Assembly (NCBI RefSeq): GCF_020184175.1
Contig: NC_065531.1
Coordinates: 22,217,213-22,281,212, forward strand
DNA: 64,000 bases
DNA from: Aphis gossypii
Taxonomy: Eukaryota; Arthropoda; Insecta; Hemiptera; Aphididae
Direction of reading: 5' to 3'
Both the position numbers and the translations under genes were made by a program. Below the pieces are notes generated by a model that did not search any database, had not been told where the DNA came from, and saw only the letters and a list, made by a program, of their open reading frames with translations. Below, in pieces: positions 1-13,400 of the stretch (the first letter of the stretch is position 1; each line of letters opens with the position of its first letter).

Positions 1-366
1 TATGTCGAGAATAAACTAGTCGAAAACGTATAAAAAAAGTTGCAAGTATGGGATAGTCATTGTAATGTATATTTCTATTTCTTAAATAAATATAATATTT
101 TAAACATTACTATTTTTAAGAAATGTTTATTTACAGCAAACTAAAGATTAAACAAAAAAATATCAATATTTATTATTTTTTTTTTTTGTATAAATGAATA
201 CAATAATTTTTTATTTCATTTAAATTTCATGATAATATTATGATAAGTGTTTTACCACAAATATGACGTAGATGAAAATTGTGCGTAAACCATATTTTTT
301 CTTGATACTTTATATATATGTATACAAAATATAATATATTGAACAATACACGAATAATTAGCTTAC

Positions 367-492
367 TTGAATTTGACATACGATTTCCGAGTATGGCCAA
401 CAATGGACTAGAGCCGAAAAAGCAGCTAACGGCGTGACTAACAATCCAATGGCCAAGTCATTACAAGCCAACGAAGTCACCAAGTACCGAGG
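367..492 (-). CDS. Class A GPCR, second coding exon (TM2 to start of TM3)
   Basis: This 126-bp exon encodes 42 residues with no stop and is flanked by a good acceptor (CCCATTTTCAG) and donor (CAA then GTAAGC) on the minus strand. It starts PRYLVTSLACND, carrying the TM2 signature LAxxD (conserved Asp 2.50), then a hydrophobic stretch to VTPL, the extracellular loop tryptophan in HCWPYSE, and the TM3 cysteine that forms the class A disulfide (EIVCQIQ). It joins in phase 0 to the exon at 633-873 across a 140-bp intron, giving a continuous TM1-loop-TM2. The rest of the receptor lies beyond the left edge. The sequence is of biogenic-amine-receptor type, but I cannot name the ortholog or ligand. 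Acts in the plasma membrane. Confidence 0.88.
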
Positions 493-632
493 CTGAAAAT
501 GGGAACAAAATACTAGGTAAAGAAGTTATTCATTTTTATTTATTACACGTGATATATATATGGTATTCTATGTCGTAAAACGTACATAAATTACTATATA
601 ATATTATAATGCAGTCGAATAGAATATTTTAC

Positions 633-873
633 CTGTGGGTGTATAAATTTCGTATATCTGTCACTGTTGATTGTGACTATCACCATAAGATTAGCGACTA
701 GTATGGCCACTGTAAGTAACGAGACGAATGCACTCTCTGTAATACCCGATACGGTTATGCGAAATAATAGACCGTTGGGGTAGATACGCGGATGCCAGCA
801 ACTGCTATTGTACAACAGTGGAGCTGTTAGCACTGTTGACCTGCCAGCCCTCATTTTGTTACATGGTTTTATT
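633..873 (-). CDS. Class A GPCR, first coding exon (N-terminus and TM1)
   Basis: Coding runs from the ATG at 854 to 633, 74 residues, ending in CAG then GTAAAA, a good donor. The extracellular N-terminus is short, with one N-glycosylation site (N16-S-S) and one Cys. TM1 is roughly residues 42-62, with the class A hallmark Asn (N55, in VANLMV), followed by the first intracellular loop NSDRYTKFIHPQ. The exon probably begins at 873, just after a long pyrimidine tract ending TATTAG, so a 5' UTR intron lies upstream. Start choice: the ATG at 854 is the first one opening this frame; the only ATG before it in the exon is immediately followed by a stop. No signal peptide is obvious, as usual for short-N-terminus receptors. 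Confidence 0.87.
859..864 (-). promoter_or_regulatory. Start-stop uORF upstream of the GPCR start
   Basis: On the minus strand the leader reads ACC ATG TAA CAAA ATG: a minimal uORF (start codon directly followed by a stop) four bases before the receptor ATG. The first ATG has the better -3 context of a cap-proximal site (A at -3). Start-stop elements are known to stall or deplete scanning ribosomes, so this may lower receptor translation. That effect is inferred; the arrangement itself is read directly. Confidence 0.5.
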
Positions 874-3800
874 CTAATAAAAAAAAAAAGGAATAAGATA
901 CAAGAAGTATAGTTTAACAAAATGTCTGCTATATATGCTTAATGTATAGTACCTATCCACAATAATTTATTTAATGAATATATAATACATCAATAATATT
1001 ATCGCGCATATAAAAAATGCGATGTATACTTTTATATTAATATATTAACTATAGATATTGATATAAATATATGTTACTTATTGTGTGTAGTAGGTATACA
1101 TGTATTGTAAAGTTACTGTAATATGTAATAATAAATTAATTGTAGTTTAATGTCTGAGTTTATATGTATATGGCATAATACCTATTAATAATATTATTAT
1201 AATATGCAGGTACCTATATTTACTATGGTCTAATCTATATGTTATAATGTTGTAGTATTGTATATTATCATATAGTATAAAAGTTGATTAAAAAAAAAAA
1301 AAATCTTTGATTCCTCGATTTTTTTTTTGCAGTATAACGAAAATACATTTTAAGTAGGTACTTTACAAATTTTGTTCTGATAGGCTGTATAACATGTAAT
1401 CTTCATCCAAAACTTTGATCATTTCCGCATGTAAACCATCCGGCAAGAGTGCCAGACAGTTTCAAGTTTTAATTTTTTTAAAAGGAAAATAATGCTTTTA
1501 TAATTCATTTTTTATAATGTTCTGTGGCACTTGTTTAGCTGTTTATTTTTATTTATTATTAAATATATTTAAAATAATTATGCTGTAAAATTGTTTTAGA
1601 TATTCAATAACGAGTGATATGTATTTTTTATACTTAATCATTTTGGCATATTTTTTTTGCAAATATATATATATATATGTATATTGTATATATACATATA
1701 TGAAGTTATGTAGGACGCTATTATATTATTATAAAAATATATGAAATCCCTATTTTTTAATATATTTAATTTTGATTATTATTATTATAATTAAAAATTA
1801 GGTAAAAAAATATTTGAATAAACATGAAAATATGCGGAAAAATGGACAGAGAAAATGGAAAATTGTATCTACATAATACTGTTATATGTGATGGGTTGGT
1901 CACATTTGGCTTGTAATCATATTCGACTCATTAATGAAAATTGTATAATAAAAATTTCAAGTGTAATTTTTTATTCAGCTTTTATTTTAATAATGATTTT
2001 TTGTTTAGTTTTAACGTATTAACCAAAGTGTTATTTACATCAAACTTCCTATCAAAAGCATACCGCACATAAAATATTTTAAGAACTTTTTAACCATAAA
2101 AAATTATTCACAAAAACATTTCAAAACCAATATAATAAACTAAATGGTTTAAATTTTTGTATTTAAACTAAAAAATTTAAATTTAAAGATAGATCAAAAT
2201 AACAATAATACATTTATCGGAGAATTTTGATATAAAAATTATATTTTTTAAAAGCCCAATTTATATAAACAACCATAATAGTATATTATAATTATATAAA
2301 TGGCTTTTCATATTGTAAATGTATTTAAAGATTATTTATTAGAAAAAACTAGTAATAAAAGAGAAAGAAAATAGATATCTGCTCTGCTGTACTTACAGTT
2401 GTTGGTGTACTATAAATTGTAGTACTATAGGTGTTGAGTGTACTTCGTTATTGAGTAAGTTACCAATAAAGTTTTCTTAATTTATACATTACGTATTATG
2501 TATTAAATTTGATTTTAATTATTATTATTATTATATGTTTTTTGATTTTGTGAAAAATTGAGCTGAAAATGCGTGTTATAAAATCAAACGTGATATTATA
2601 ATGAATCTATATAATTTTCTAACTTTTTGATCTAAGGAAAAAAAATTCAATTTTCATTATAAAAATTAGAATAGAACAATAATTAAAAAAAAATACCGAA
2701 AATGTTTATACATAACCCAAAAATATTTTTAAGTGTTATCAGAAGCGCTTGAATTTCAAAGCATATGCTTCTTTTTTATAGGTATATGAGATAGAAATTT
2801 AATTTTTATACATAAATTTGTTTAACGTCAATACGTCATTCTGATTCCAAATAAACCAGTTTATTTTTGATTTTTTTATGTATAGATTATTTATCTACAT
2901 AATAGCCTTCAATACCTATACGGTCAGTATGCATATAACATCGATGTCGACCATTTCAAAATTTAAGAGTTAGTGTTATAATTTGAAACCTCTTATTCAA
3001 TTATTTTTTTAATTTAAATACATTTTTCAAATTTTTCATTTCTATAACTAGTTCTATAATTGTTGGTCATGCTTTTTTTAAAAAAGAAATATACTTCTTT
3101 TTTGCTTTTTTTAAATAGTTGTGTGCTTTTTTCGGTTGCTTATTATGCTTTAAAATCCAATCCCTAGTTGTCAGGTATAGAATAAATAAATATAATTATA
3201 CATGTATATATATTAAGTAAACATTTAAAGTTTCTACGGTAATATGTATTTGAGATATATAAAAAGGAAAAAAGAAAAATTCTCATTTTTCATTTTTGAT
3301 CTAATTAAGAATGAAACTACCAACAAAGTAGAAAATCTGATTATTTTTTCTAAAAAAACAAAATAAAAAGCTACATACATAATTCTAAAATTAATAAATT
3401 TATCGATCCATTCAGAATCAAAAATTGTAAGGTATATAACAATTGTTTCTAGACCAATGGCGTAATTGTTGTTTGAGTCAACATTTTCTAAAATAATGTA
3501 TTATTCATTGTTTAAATCACGATAGATAATATTACAGGCAATTAAATATAATTTAACATGGTTTAAACTTATCGTATTATTTTTTCGATACATTTTTTAA
3601 AAATGTTTCTCTTAGTTTCAGATGATCTGTGTTCTGACGATTTTAATTGAAAAGACAGCATTCAAACGTTCAAAATTTAAAAGGAAAGTAATAATAATTA
3701 ATATTATATTGTCTTATTACTCTTACCTATAATCTATATTTATACCGCTGATAGTTAAATACCAACGGTTTATACGTAATATTATAAATGTTTAGTAGGT

Positions 3801-6800
3801 ACTTAACCTATATAACTTGTATATTATGCACCTCGGTAACACCATAATCGCAAATAGCTTAACATATTTCATTATTCACAACTTTAACTAAATTTAAAAT
3901 GTACGATTTTATGTTAACTAAATATTGGAATAATAAAATAACTCATAATTCTAAAGTATAATATGTGTAAGTGATTTATTTAATCTAAAGCCATAATCGT
4001 AAACGTAAGACGTTTAAGTGCATACATTAAGCATATATATAATATATATGTATTATTATAAGCAAAATTAGGTATTATATTCAAAATAGCATTTTAATTT
4101 TGAAATAACTACATTCTACTACGTAACCTTATACAGTTATGTGTTGTTATTCATTAGTAATTAGTAATTACTAATACGTTTTAAACTTAATAGTCTATAC
4201 TTTTGATTCTTATATTAAAAGTAGGTTATCCAGATGTGAAAAATATTTCTTATCCCGACGATTTTGTTTTAATTCTTGTTCATTCGGATTTTAGATTAAT
4301 AATATTATGTTAAACGTAATTTGAAATTATTATAAACTTCTAATAATTTTATTTTTGTTTCTTTTAAAATAAAACAATAGGTACTATTATTTGTTTTAGG
4401 TCAATATAAATTGAATGCATTCGTGCATGCTAGTGCAAGTTGACGTTTTCGTAGGTAAACCGTTACTTTTAAATTATTGTGTTTCCTTTGAAATATACAT
4501 TATATATTTATACTTATGAAGTCTGAAACGAGAACATATAAGACATATGCACTTGCTGTATGGCAAAGTCAACGTTTAAGTTTTATTTGGATAATAATAA
4601 TATAGAATAACAGTTTGTTGCGAAAGTTTAAACATTACAATGCAATGTAAGTTTTTTTAAACGGACTCAAGTTTTTCATTCTTTAGCAATTTGTTCACAA
4701 TAGATAATCAGGCTTCCTATTTTATATAGTTTGTCAACATTTGTTTTAATAAAATAGTGAATCTTCTACATTTTGTTTTAGATTTAATAAAGTATAAATA
4801 ATGTGTTTTAAGCACTGGTATTGTATTGTAGTAAGTGATTTACGGTTTACCGATGATATTGTAGTTTATTATACGTATAATGAAAAATATAAAATCATAA
4901 ATAATAATTAATGATTTTTGTCTAGTTTTATTTATAAATTTAATGTATAATACTATAATATATATTAAATAGATTTAATAGATTTTCACCAATAATAGTT
5001 TGAATAATTCTAAATACGAGTATAGTTATGTACTTAAACATATGTATATTATATATATTACTTATGTAATAAAAAAAAGTAAACATTACATTATGTAAGA
5101 CAAAATAAAATGATAGAATATAAAAGGAATAAATGTTTTAATGAAAATCAGTTAAAACTACGAATACACAGGTAATTTTTTTGTGGTGTTAAAACTGTTT
5201 TGGTGATTTTGAAAACATAGAAAAATAAGGGTACGCAAGTATCTATCATCTATTTATAAACAATTACATAGAGTAAAGTATTATAATTTAATTTTAATTA
5301 TTCGTATTATTTAACTTATTACTGTTAATTAAATATATATGAATATATTTTTATTGGTGAACAAATGCAGTATGACGGTGGTGTACTATAAGACCTGATG
5401 AGTACATAGGTATCAACTTTTAGTTCAAAATTAATGTTCAATAAAATTGCATTCAAAAGAAGATTGTGAGGTGAGCATTATAACTGGAAATCGTCAAGGT
5501 AATTTTTAAAATGGGTATAATTAGCAATTATAAAGGTATGCATTGAGAGTGATACCCAGTTTAAATGTTTTTATAATTTGCCCAACAAAAAAATAACAAT
5601 AATGTATACTAACAACTTAAGCATGACAGTCGACAAATCCATAGTTTTTTTTCTCCAGGCTTGTAACAATGATTTGTGACCTATGAGAAAGTCACATTAA
5701 CCCTACAGAAATATATACAACGTGGCACCATTATATTTCAAGAAGACCCTCCTCTTTTTTCGGACTTTTATTATAACTCCTCGGGTTCGTCTGTATTATA
5801 TATTTTTTTTTCCTATGTAACCCGGTTATATTCACCGAATCGTATTTACGACTGTCGGCGCTCAATAAAAATGTCATCGCACTAGTAGAACACGCGTTAC
5901 TTCAGTGTGAGAGGTAGTCTTAGAAAATAGAAAGAAAGAGTAAACTAGAAAAAAAAATTATCGTTTTACGAGTGGGCGGGGGGTATATTATGTGTGTACA
6001 ATGCAATAATATAATGACGTTATTTTTATTATAGATAACATGGATAAATTGGAAAATGGTTATGTTTCATTTCATGAAAATAGTTCTTACAATTTACATA
6101 ATAAGTTATTTATAAAATGTACTTATGTACATAAATTTATAATTATTTTAGTACAAAATTATAACCGATTTCCATTGTATACATTTAATTTAATAACCAA
6201 TAAATTAACTGTTTTTTAAAAAAAGTTTTCAAGTAGGTAAGTTAATAGAGGACTATCGACTATTACAATAATAATAGAACGATGTAAATAATGAAAATAT
6301 TGTGTATGCTGAATAAATATTTATTTTTATGTATTTTATTTTATACGTAAATTGTGCTATAGAGTAAACTATTTCTTTATAAAAAGTTATGGGCTTTTTA
6401 TTGTGTTAAAAATTAAATGGTTAAAAAGATTTCTAGAAAACCCTCCGCGTTTAGTTATTTATTAATAAAAAATTATAACATATTCATAATATCTTCCTAT
6501 AATATGTTTTAAAAGTTAAAAGTATAAAACAAAAGTGCTAAATAAACATTGAACGAAATACTTATATAATAACTATTTACATAATTATTTACCACTAATA
6601 TAATCGTATAACTATATAAGTTAATATAGTAAATGGTAATATATGACTAACTTAAAGAATAAAATATAAGAAATATACTAAGTATAAAAAGTTCACATGG
6701 CATTTCAACCAATGTACTCGGGGCCTAAAATATAGCAATAATTTAAAATTTATCTAGACTAGTGAAAACTATTTTTCGATGGTAATAAAATATTATTTAC

Positions 6801-8185
6801 GAATATATCAAAAAAAGAAAAAAAAATTATTATTATTTTGAATAAAAATTTCTATTGACTTATTGTTATATATCGTATATTAATTGAATACCTTTTAATA
6901 ATATGCACTCCTGTCAAAGTTATATCTTAACGGGGTTTTATAGAGTAATAACTTCCAGCACATTTAGTCGATCGATAACACTTTATATATATTTTTTTTT
7001 TTGGACAAATGCCATTTTCAAAGAACGCTTTATAAAATAATCTAATTAACCGTAACCCTTCTTTTAAGTGCTACTAAAAATTTTCAATTGTTTTGTGCAT
7101 AGGGTTAGGTTAGGTTACGATTTCTTTTTCTACGATTTGCCAATAATTATTGATAAATAAATATTTATGTTGATAGTTATCATAGCAGGTAGTTATTTTA
7201 CATACGCAGAATTATAATACCTGCAAAAATATTAAACGATAAACTAAAAGATAAAGTCAAAAAGTAAAAACTTATAAGTTGGGTATTAATTATTATAGGC
7301 TATAGCTATACAGAATCTATTACAAAGTTGATAAGTGCATATACGATATTAAATAAGTATTAGTTATAAATACTTAAAGTACTAAATACGAAAAACTGTG
7401 CCTTTACGGTTTTAAAAATATTATTAGGTATAACTATTACATGTGATCATATATAGGACCCAATTGAATAACTAAAACTAATTATACTTTTTTTTTTTTA
7501 TTCACAATCTATACAGTTATAAAAAAAATGTATAACAAGCTATTTTGATGATATAATAATATAATACTAGAATTTATGGATAGGCACTAAACAGTATCAA
7601 CTGATTCGTTATACCTACTTATTTGACTTAGTCGAAATTACACCACGACTATTGCTTTTTAATTTTTTTTAATGTTAAAAAAAATATAGATTTAATTAGC
7701 TTATAATATTTAAATTTATATTTTATAACAATTCAAATGTTCTTTTTTATTTTCAATATAAAATTTGTTCAAAATAATTATTCGTCAATTTAACATTTCA
7801 AATAATAATTAGTAGATAATATGCAGATATAAATTTTTTTTCATTTTACCAAAAACTTTGATAACAATACCTATTATTCATAGTTTATTATTACATTGGT
7901 TTTTAAATATCTAAATTATTTGCATAATTATTTATAAGTATTTTTTTTTCTAAAATATTCATGTTGTGAAATATGTTTTAAAGATTTTTTTAATGCTATA
8001 TGGTTGATTTATTATTAGTGAACTTTTTATTTTTATTTTTATAATTATTATATTTTAATTATCAATTTAATACTGTTATTTATTAATTCATTACCGGGTG
8101 GATACCAAAAGTCAAACAAAATTCTAGGGTCTTAAGGGTGTGTAGAAAGCCATGTTTCACCCTGTCAACATAAAATCTTATCCGG
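874..8185. other. AT-rich non-coding stretch
   Basis: Mostly very AT-rich with homopolymer runs and short AT microsatellites (for example 1664-1700). No ORF here has convincing codon structure or splice context. A less AT-rich patch at about 5,620-5,960 has many CpGs and a pyrimidine tract ending CTCCAG at 5658, but all frames are poor. It is probably the upstream intron or flank of the minus-strand GPCR. Confidence 0.5.
7105..7117 (+). repeat. Short interstitial TTAGG telomere-like repeat
   Basis: Two exact TTAGG units followed by TTA, preceded by AGGG. TTAGG is the canonical insect telomere repeat. At this length it may be chance or a repair scar. Confidence 0.3.
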
Positions 8186-8540
8186 TTGTCTGATTTTTCT
8201 CCTTATTTTTCTTTTTTCTCGTTTTTCTTTTTTTTCCGGCCCGAATTGCAGCCAAAAAAAAATATTTCTATACATAATACAGCTCCCGAGCTCCGGTCGC
8301 GCGCGTTAGAAAGTTGTATTAGTAACTCGACGAAAAATAACAAATCGCCCCTCACCTTGGCTGGGACGCCAAATAAATTTACCCCCGAGGTCCCCCAACT
8401 ACACGAGGGACATGCAGACAATCTCTGCTTTTCACCCAAGCCCCAAGTGTAATCCGTTTTTATTCGATCTCGTAAAATACTGAGGTTTTCCTCTTTCTCT
8501 TTCCATTTATTGTGGCTACAAATTATTCTGTCAGCCAAAA
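8186..8540 (-). other. GC/CpG-rich island with a minus-strand splice donor
   Basis: This block is clearly less AT-rich than its surroundings and has CpG clusters near 8,290-8,310. On the minus strand CAGCCAAG is followed by GTGAGG (donor at 8355/8356), a strong splice donor match. The frame through it is open for about 60 codons but begins with TTG, not ATG. It could be a 5' UTR exon of the GPCR gene to the left, an unrelated exon, or simply a GC-rich island. No protein family is recognised. Confidence 0.25.
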
Positions 8541-10036
8541 ACGGTATAATATAATATACTTATTTATACATACATAATATTACATTGTTATATGCATTTA
8601 TGCCTTTATGTGTTATTTTCATCAATATCATGACGTTAACTGTCTTAAAACAATTCTTAAATTGTGTATTTTGTTTACAAAAAAATATTAATTAAAGTAC
8701 ATAATAGGTCACAGGTACTTTGTATTTAAAAACACAGTTTGAAAGGTTTCATATGGTGTCAAATTCGATTAAATTCCTACTAAAACACGTATTATACGTG
8801 TATGGTATATTGGTATGTAATCAATAATTACATAACGTGAATAAATTTATTATTGTACTTATTTAAGATAGTTGAATTGTAGAAATTAATATGCAAGTTC
8901 ATCATAAATACCTATAGAATGTATTAAGCATAGAATATTAAAACTGAGCTATAGATTTTTATTTTCAACCATAATACAATTATAAGACTAAAGCATAAAT
9001 TAATACATTCAAGCAAAACATTCATATGCAAATAATGGGTTGTAAGGTAAACATACATTGTTGTTTAGCATAAAAGGGTAAACCGTAAGAATTAAATTTC
9101 CTTATAGTTGAGTACAATAAATAATATAAATTGGTTTGTTACTTTAAATAAAACATTCATCATCGTTGACTATTTTAAACACTATTGAACACGGCTGAAT
9201 AGTAAAAAATATTTAATAAGTCACAAAGTTAGCGATGGTTAATGGGAAATGGGAAATCAATAATTTAATTTTTATTTGTAATTATTATAGTTTATACGTT
9301 TTGATAAATATTTTCATGAGCGATATCATGAAGTTTTTTAAATGTACCTATTATAATAATGCGTCTTGAACCTTATATTCGGAATTTTCAGATTATTTAT
9401 TGCTTAATTCAAGTTTAAGATGTTTATAATATAACGTGATGTATTGATAAAAGTAATAATTTTAAACTGATTTAGTGACGATTTTAAACTGAAATCCAGT
9501 GTCGTAAATGACAAAGAATTACGTCAAAGAAATCGCGACTTTTTTTTTAAACATTTTAAATCCGCTTTTCATTTCCATTTAATACAATTTTGATGCTTTG
9601 CGGAAACGACAATAGGAATAGGAACTTTGATTTTTGACACGTACCTACACACATGCACACTTAAGCAAGAATATACGATTTTTTAGCTTGTATGCGAGGC
9701 GGCCAATAATCTTCGAACCACTCGTGGGGTATTAACGATATAAGTGGTTTTTCGTCTCTATTTGTCACTATCGCCGTGTCGGTTAGTGGAAAACGGAAAT
9801 GAAGGACGTCGATTATTACGCCATCACCGAGACACTTGCGACCACGTCTAAGAGTTAAGACAATATATAGTTACCGGTTTAAAATAAGCAATAAGCATAC
9901 TATTTAATCACTGCGACATTTGACGAGCCGACCGTCTTATAATACTACATGTACGTTCCTGACTATTATCGACAAGTTCGTATAAACAGTTTGTAAATAT
10001 GTATACTATTTTATGCGTAAATATTTAAATATGTAT

Positions 10037-10410
10037 ATTGTATATAGTGGCGGAGTTCGGTGTTCGTCATCATTGACGGCGGCATGTCATTATTGCAGAC
10101 CGAATCACTCAATTTGTTCGCGAGTGGCGAGATAGCTTCCACGGGAAGAGGAGGAAGTTACGCTTCGTGAGCTGTAAAGTTGCTCGGTTTATGTGACATC
10201 TCTGGGCCTTTTGTGTAACGACGAATGAATCGTGGTCTGTGATTACGTACGTGAGCGGGGGAATTCGTTACGCGTCTGGGGAATGGACTCGTAAACTGCG
10301 ACGGCGTTCTCTGGGGAGAAGACTGAGCAGAAGAGAGGCGTACTCGACTGTCGCGACGGACTGAGCGTTTTAAAATCCTACAGAACTATAGTGTCGTTCT
10401 TCCACTCCCC
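10037..10410. promoter_or_regulatory. CpG-rich island, candidate promoter / first exon
   Basis: About 370 bp of GC- and CpG-rich sequence in an AT-rich region. On the plus strand TATATAG (about 10,042) is followed 28 bases later by a TCA initiator-like site, then a 28-codon ORF starting ATGTCATTATTGCAG, and a donor-like GTAC then GTGAGC near 10,252. On the minus strand there are two TCAGT initiator motifs. All longer frames are closed, so it is more likely promoter and 5' UTR than coding. The receptor gene lies downstream on the minus strand, so this could be its distal promoter. Confidence 0.3.
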
Positions 10411-10420
10411 TTGCACATAT

Positions 10421-13400
10421 ATATTATATTCCCAAAATTTGGATTGAAGTACAACATAATATACGTTTAATTGAAGACTGCAAAGACACTATAAAGTTTT
10501 TGTATTTCGTTTCTCTATAACAAATGGCACTAATCGAGAATGACATTTTTTTTTTGCTTAAATCGTTTGCTGGTTTTATTGTAAACTCGTATATAATAAT
10601 AATTTGGGTTTATTTATATCTATTATCATATATAAAACTATATTTTAATACGATAACATAATAATATATTTATTTAGTAGTAGGTACGATAATGTTGCCT
10701 TCAAAGCCATGAAGTAAAAATAATATAGTTACCATTATCACAACATAATATTTATTTGAAATTATTATTAATCGTTTTAAATTGTTTGTTATTTAAAATA
10801 GTTGAAACTTGTAAATCATTAAAATCGTTAAAAAGTTTTACCAACAATAAATCTTTGAAAAAAGTAGTTAACTGGTAAAAATATTATCTATAGTACATAA
10901 CATTTTTCACCAAGAAGTCCATTATTTTATGATTGTTGGCAATAATTTTATTGAACTATAAAAACTTAATCGAACTTCAGAATAATAATTGTGGTAATCA
11001 ACATGAATAAGAAATATAAATTTAAACAAATGTTGTTACATTCGTCACTATCTGAAGCCTTAACGTGGTATTAAAAAAATATTCATGATAAGTATTCAAA
11101 ATCTGGATTAGTTTTTGTTGTTAGTTTACATTGTTAGTTGGGTATATATGACATATAGTTGAGTAAAATATTAAAAAAAAAAAAAAAATTAGAGCTTTAA
11201 AATATCTTCTATCTTGTGACAAATCAAAATCGAACGCAGGCCTATATTATATTTTTATTTACAGGTATAGATCTATTCAAAATTGTCAATTCTCCGTGTT
11301 ATTTTATTTTGCCTTCATGCCATTAAAAATATCATTTTTTGATGATACAAAATATAGAAACAGGGTTACAATTATTTTATGAAAAATTATAAACGTAAAT
11401 GTAAAAAAAAAAAATGCCACTAATTCTACGACCACTACATGAGATTTTATTGGTTATACAATTATTTATAATCCTTATACAGGTTTATTTTTCAAATACA
11501 ATAAACTTATTTTAATGCTTGAACTGTGTACTAGGTTAAATTAATATTTTACGTCTGAACGGAGAGATAAATATATTGGTCTTATCATGATGTGTGTTTT
11601 TGTGAGATCAAGGCTATAGCCTATTGGTCCTCAAGTTGAAAAGGGCCACGATGGGCACGATGTATCAACTCGTATTTTCGTTGCTATATATTATGGCATC
11701 AAACAAATAAATCATTTTTATAAATTTTAAAAATATATCATATGAAAATGGAATTACCTAAATATGTACTTTATCAATGAAAACCAATTATAGTGGTCGT
11801 TGCTTATCGTGTTCAACTCACAACTTTTTATCGTTATTTTTGAAAGTACTTCTCGATCCACCGAATAAAAATAATCGTTCAATGAGCAACACACTGGTAT
11901 ATCCAATTCACTTTGACGGCTTCTTAATATAATACATTATTATTTATTACCTATAAAATTGTTTTTAAACACGTACTTTCGGCTTTCGCAGTCGTACTGA
12001 TTATAAACTGATTATGTTAGCGTAGACAGCAGAGATTTCTGTCTGTATTTGTTATTATTGTATATGTAAAACTCCGTTTAAAACTTTTTATATTTATTTG
12101 ATTGATCTATTAACTGTGAAATCATAATCATGTCTTTTTGAAACATCTATCTGGTACTTTAAAACGAAGAGCTCAGAAAATTAGAAAAGATCATGAAGTC
12201 CTAAATTATCAAATTTCTTTGAACCGATTGGAACTTTACATTTTGACCGACAATGACTGAAGTCGTTCGAAAAATAGATACAAACATTGATGAAGTAAAT
12301 AATATAATAAAATACATTTTTACGGTGCGTCTTTAGACGAATACTCGATTACTATTTTTTGGTGATTTTATTTGAATTTTATAAAATGTATATACAAAAA
12401 AAAAAAGTTATGGAGTAAGCAGAACAAATTATAAATAACGACGTTCCTGGCCCTAATACGAAGAACCTTTGAAAAAGATACATTTAGATGATTACCGTGC
12501 GTCTTACTACCTTGACGCGCCACCCTATTGTCTCGTATCTGCCAGGAAACTTGACAACAGACTTAAGAATACTTTTATTTTGTATTCAAAACATGTATAA
12601 TTTTTTTCTCAGCTGATTTATGTCAGTTTTGGAATGGTTGGAAATTAATAAATTTCTTTATGTTAGAAGTACGAGTATTGTACCAAAAAACTATTTAGGT
12701 AAATTGTATAACGGAAATAATGCTAGTAACAATATTATAGAAATAAATTGATTAGAAAAATTTTATTTGTCAGATGTTTACTATTATGTACGTCTATATC
12801 GAAGATGAGAACTTTTGAGGATTGGAAGGAGTAGCAAACACGGAGAAAATGATCGGTGGCCATCAAATTTCTATCATACGAACTATAATGAAAAATATCG
12901 TGGTTAACATAACCGTAACGTGAATAACGGTACAAAGGCGACTATAGTAAAAGTTCTTGAACTAAAACATCACGATGTGTTGTCTCTGCTTTAAAAATTG
13001 ACAACGTATTATTATAACAATATTTGTATACAGCAAATTTCCAATTTTGTGTAGTAAGCTTTCATATATTATGAGAGTGAAAGTGACCTATTATCAAATA
13101 TAAAACTTAAATACACGAAAATTGTTTGTGTATTTTAAGATATTTTGATATTTAAGTCAATATGTAGAATATTCGCACTCATAACTTGTTTAAAAATTAA
13201 AATATCGTTTAGACACCCAACAAAAAATACAGATAATATTATTATATGTTTTTACTCTAAATTTGAAAATAGATCATATCACTGTTTTAATAAAGCTTAT
13301 TATACGCATAATTGGTACAGCAGTTGAATACAATTTCTATATGTTGTACGTTTCGAAGACCTCTTCTCAATGTTATAATGGTGTGCGGAGTGTGGCGAAA

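Noticed and set aside
8186..8452. 88-codon plus-strand frame in the CpG island
   Set aside because: Phe/Ser run from a pyrimidine tract; no ATG in a plausible context.
12440..12600. GC-richer patch with about 30 open codons
   Set aside because: No acceptor or donor fits the frame and composition is not clearly protein-like.
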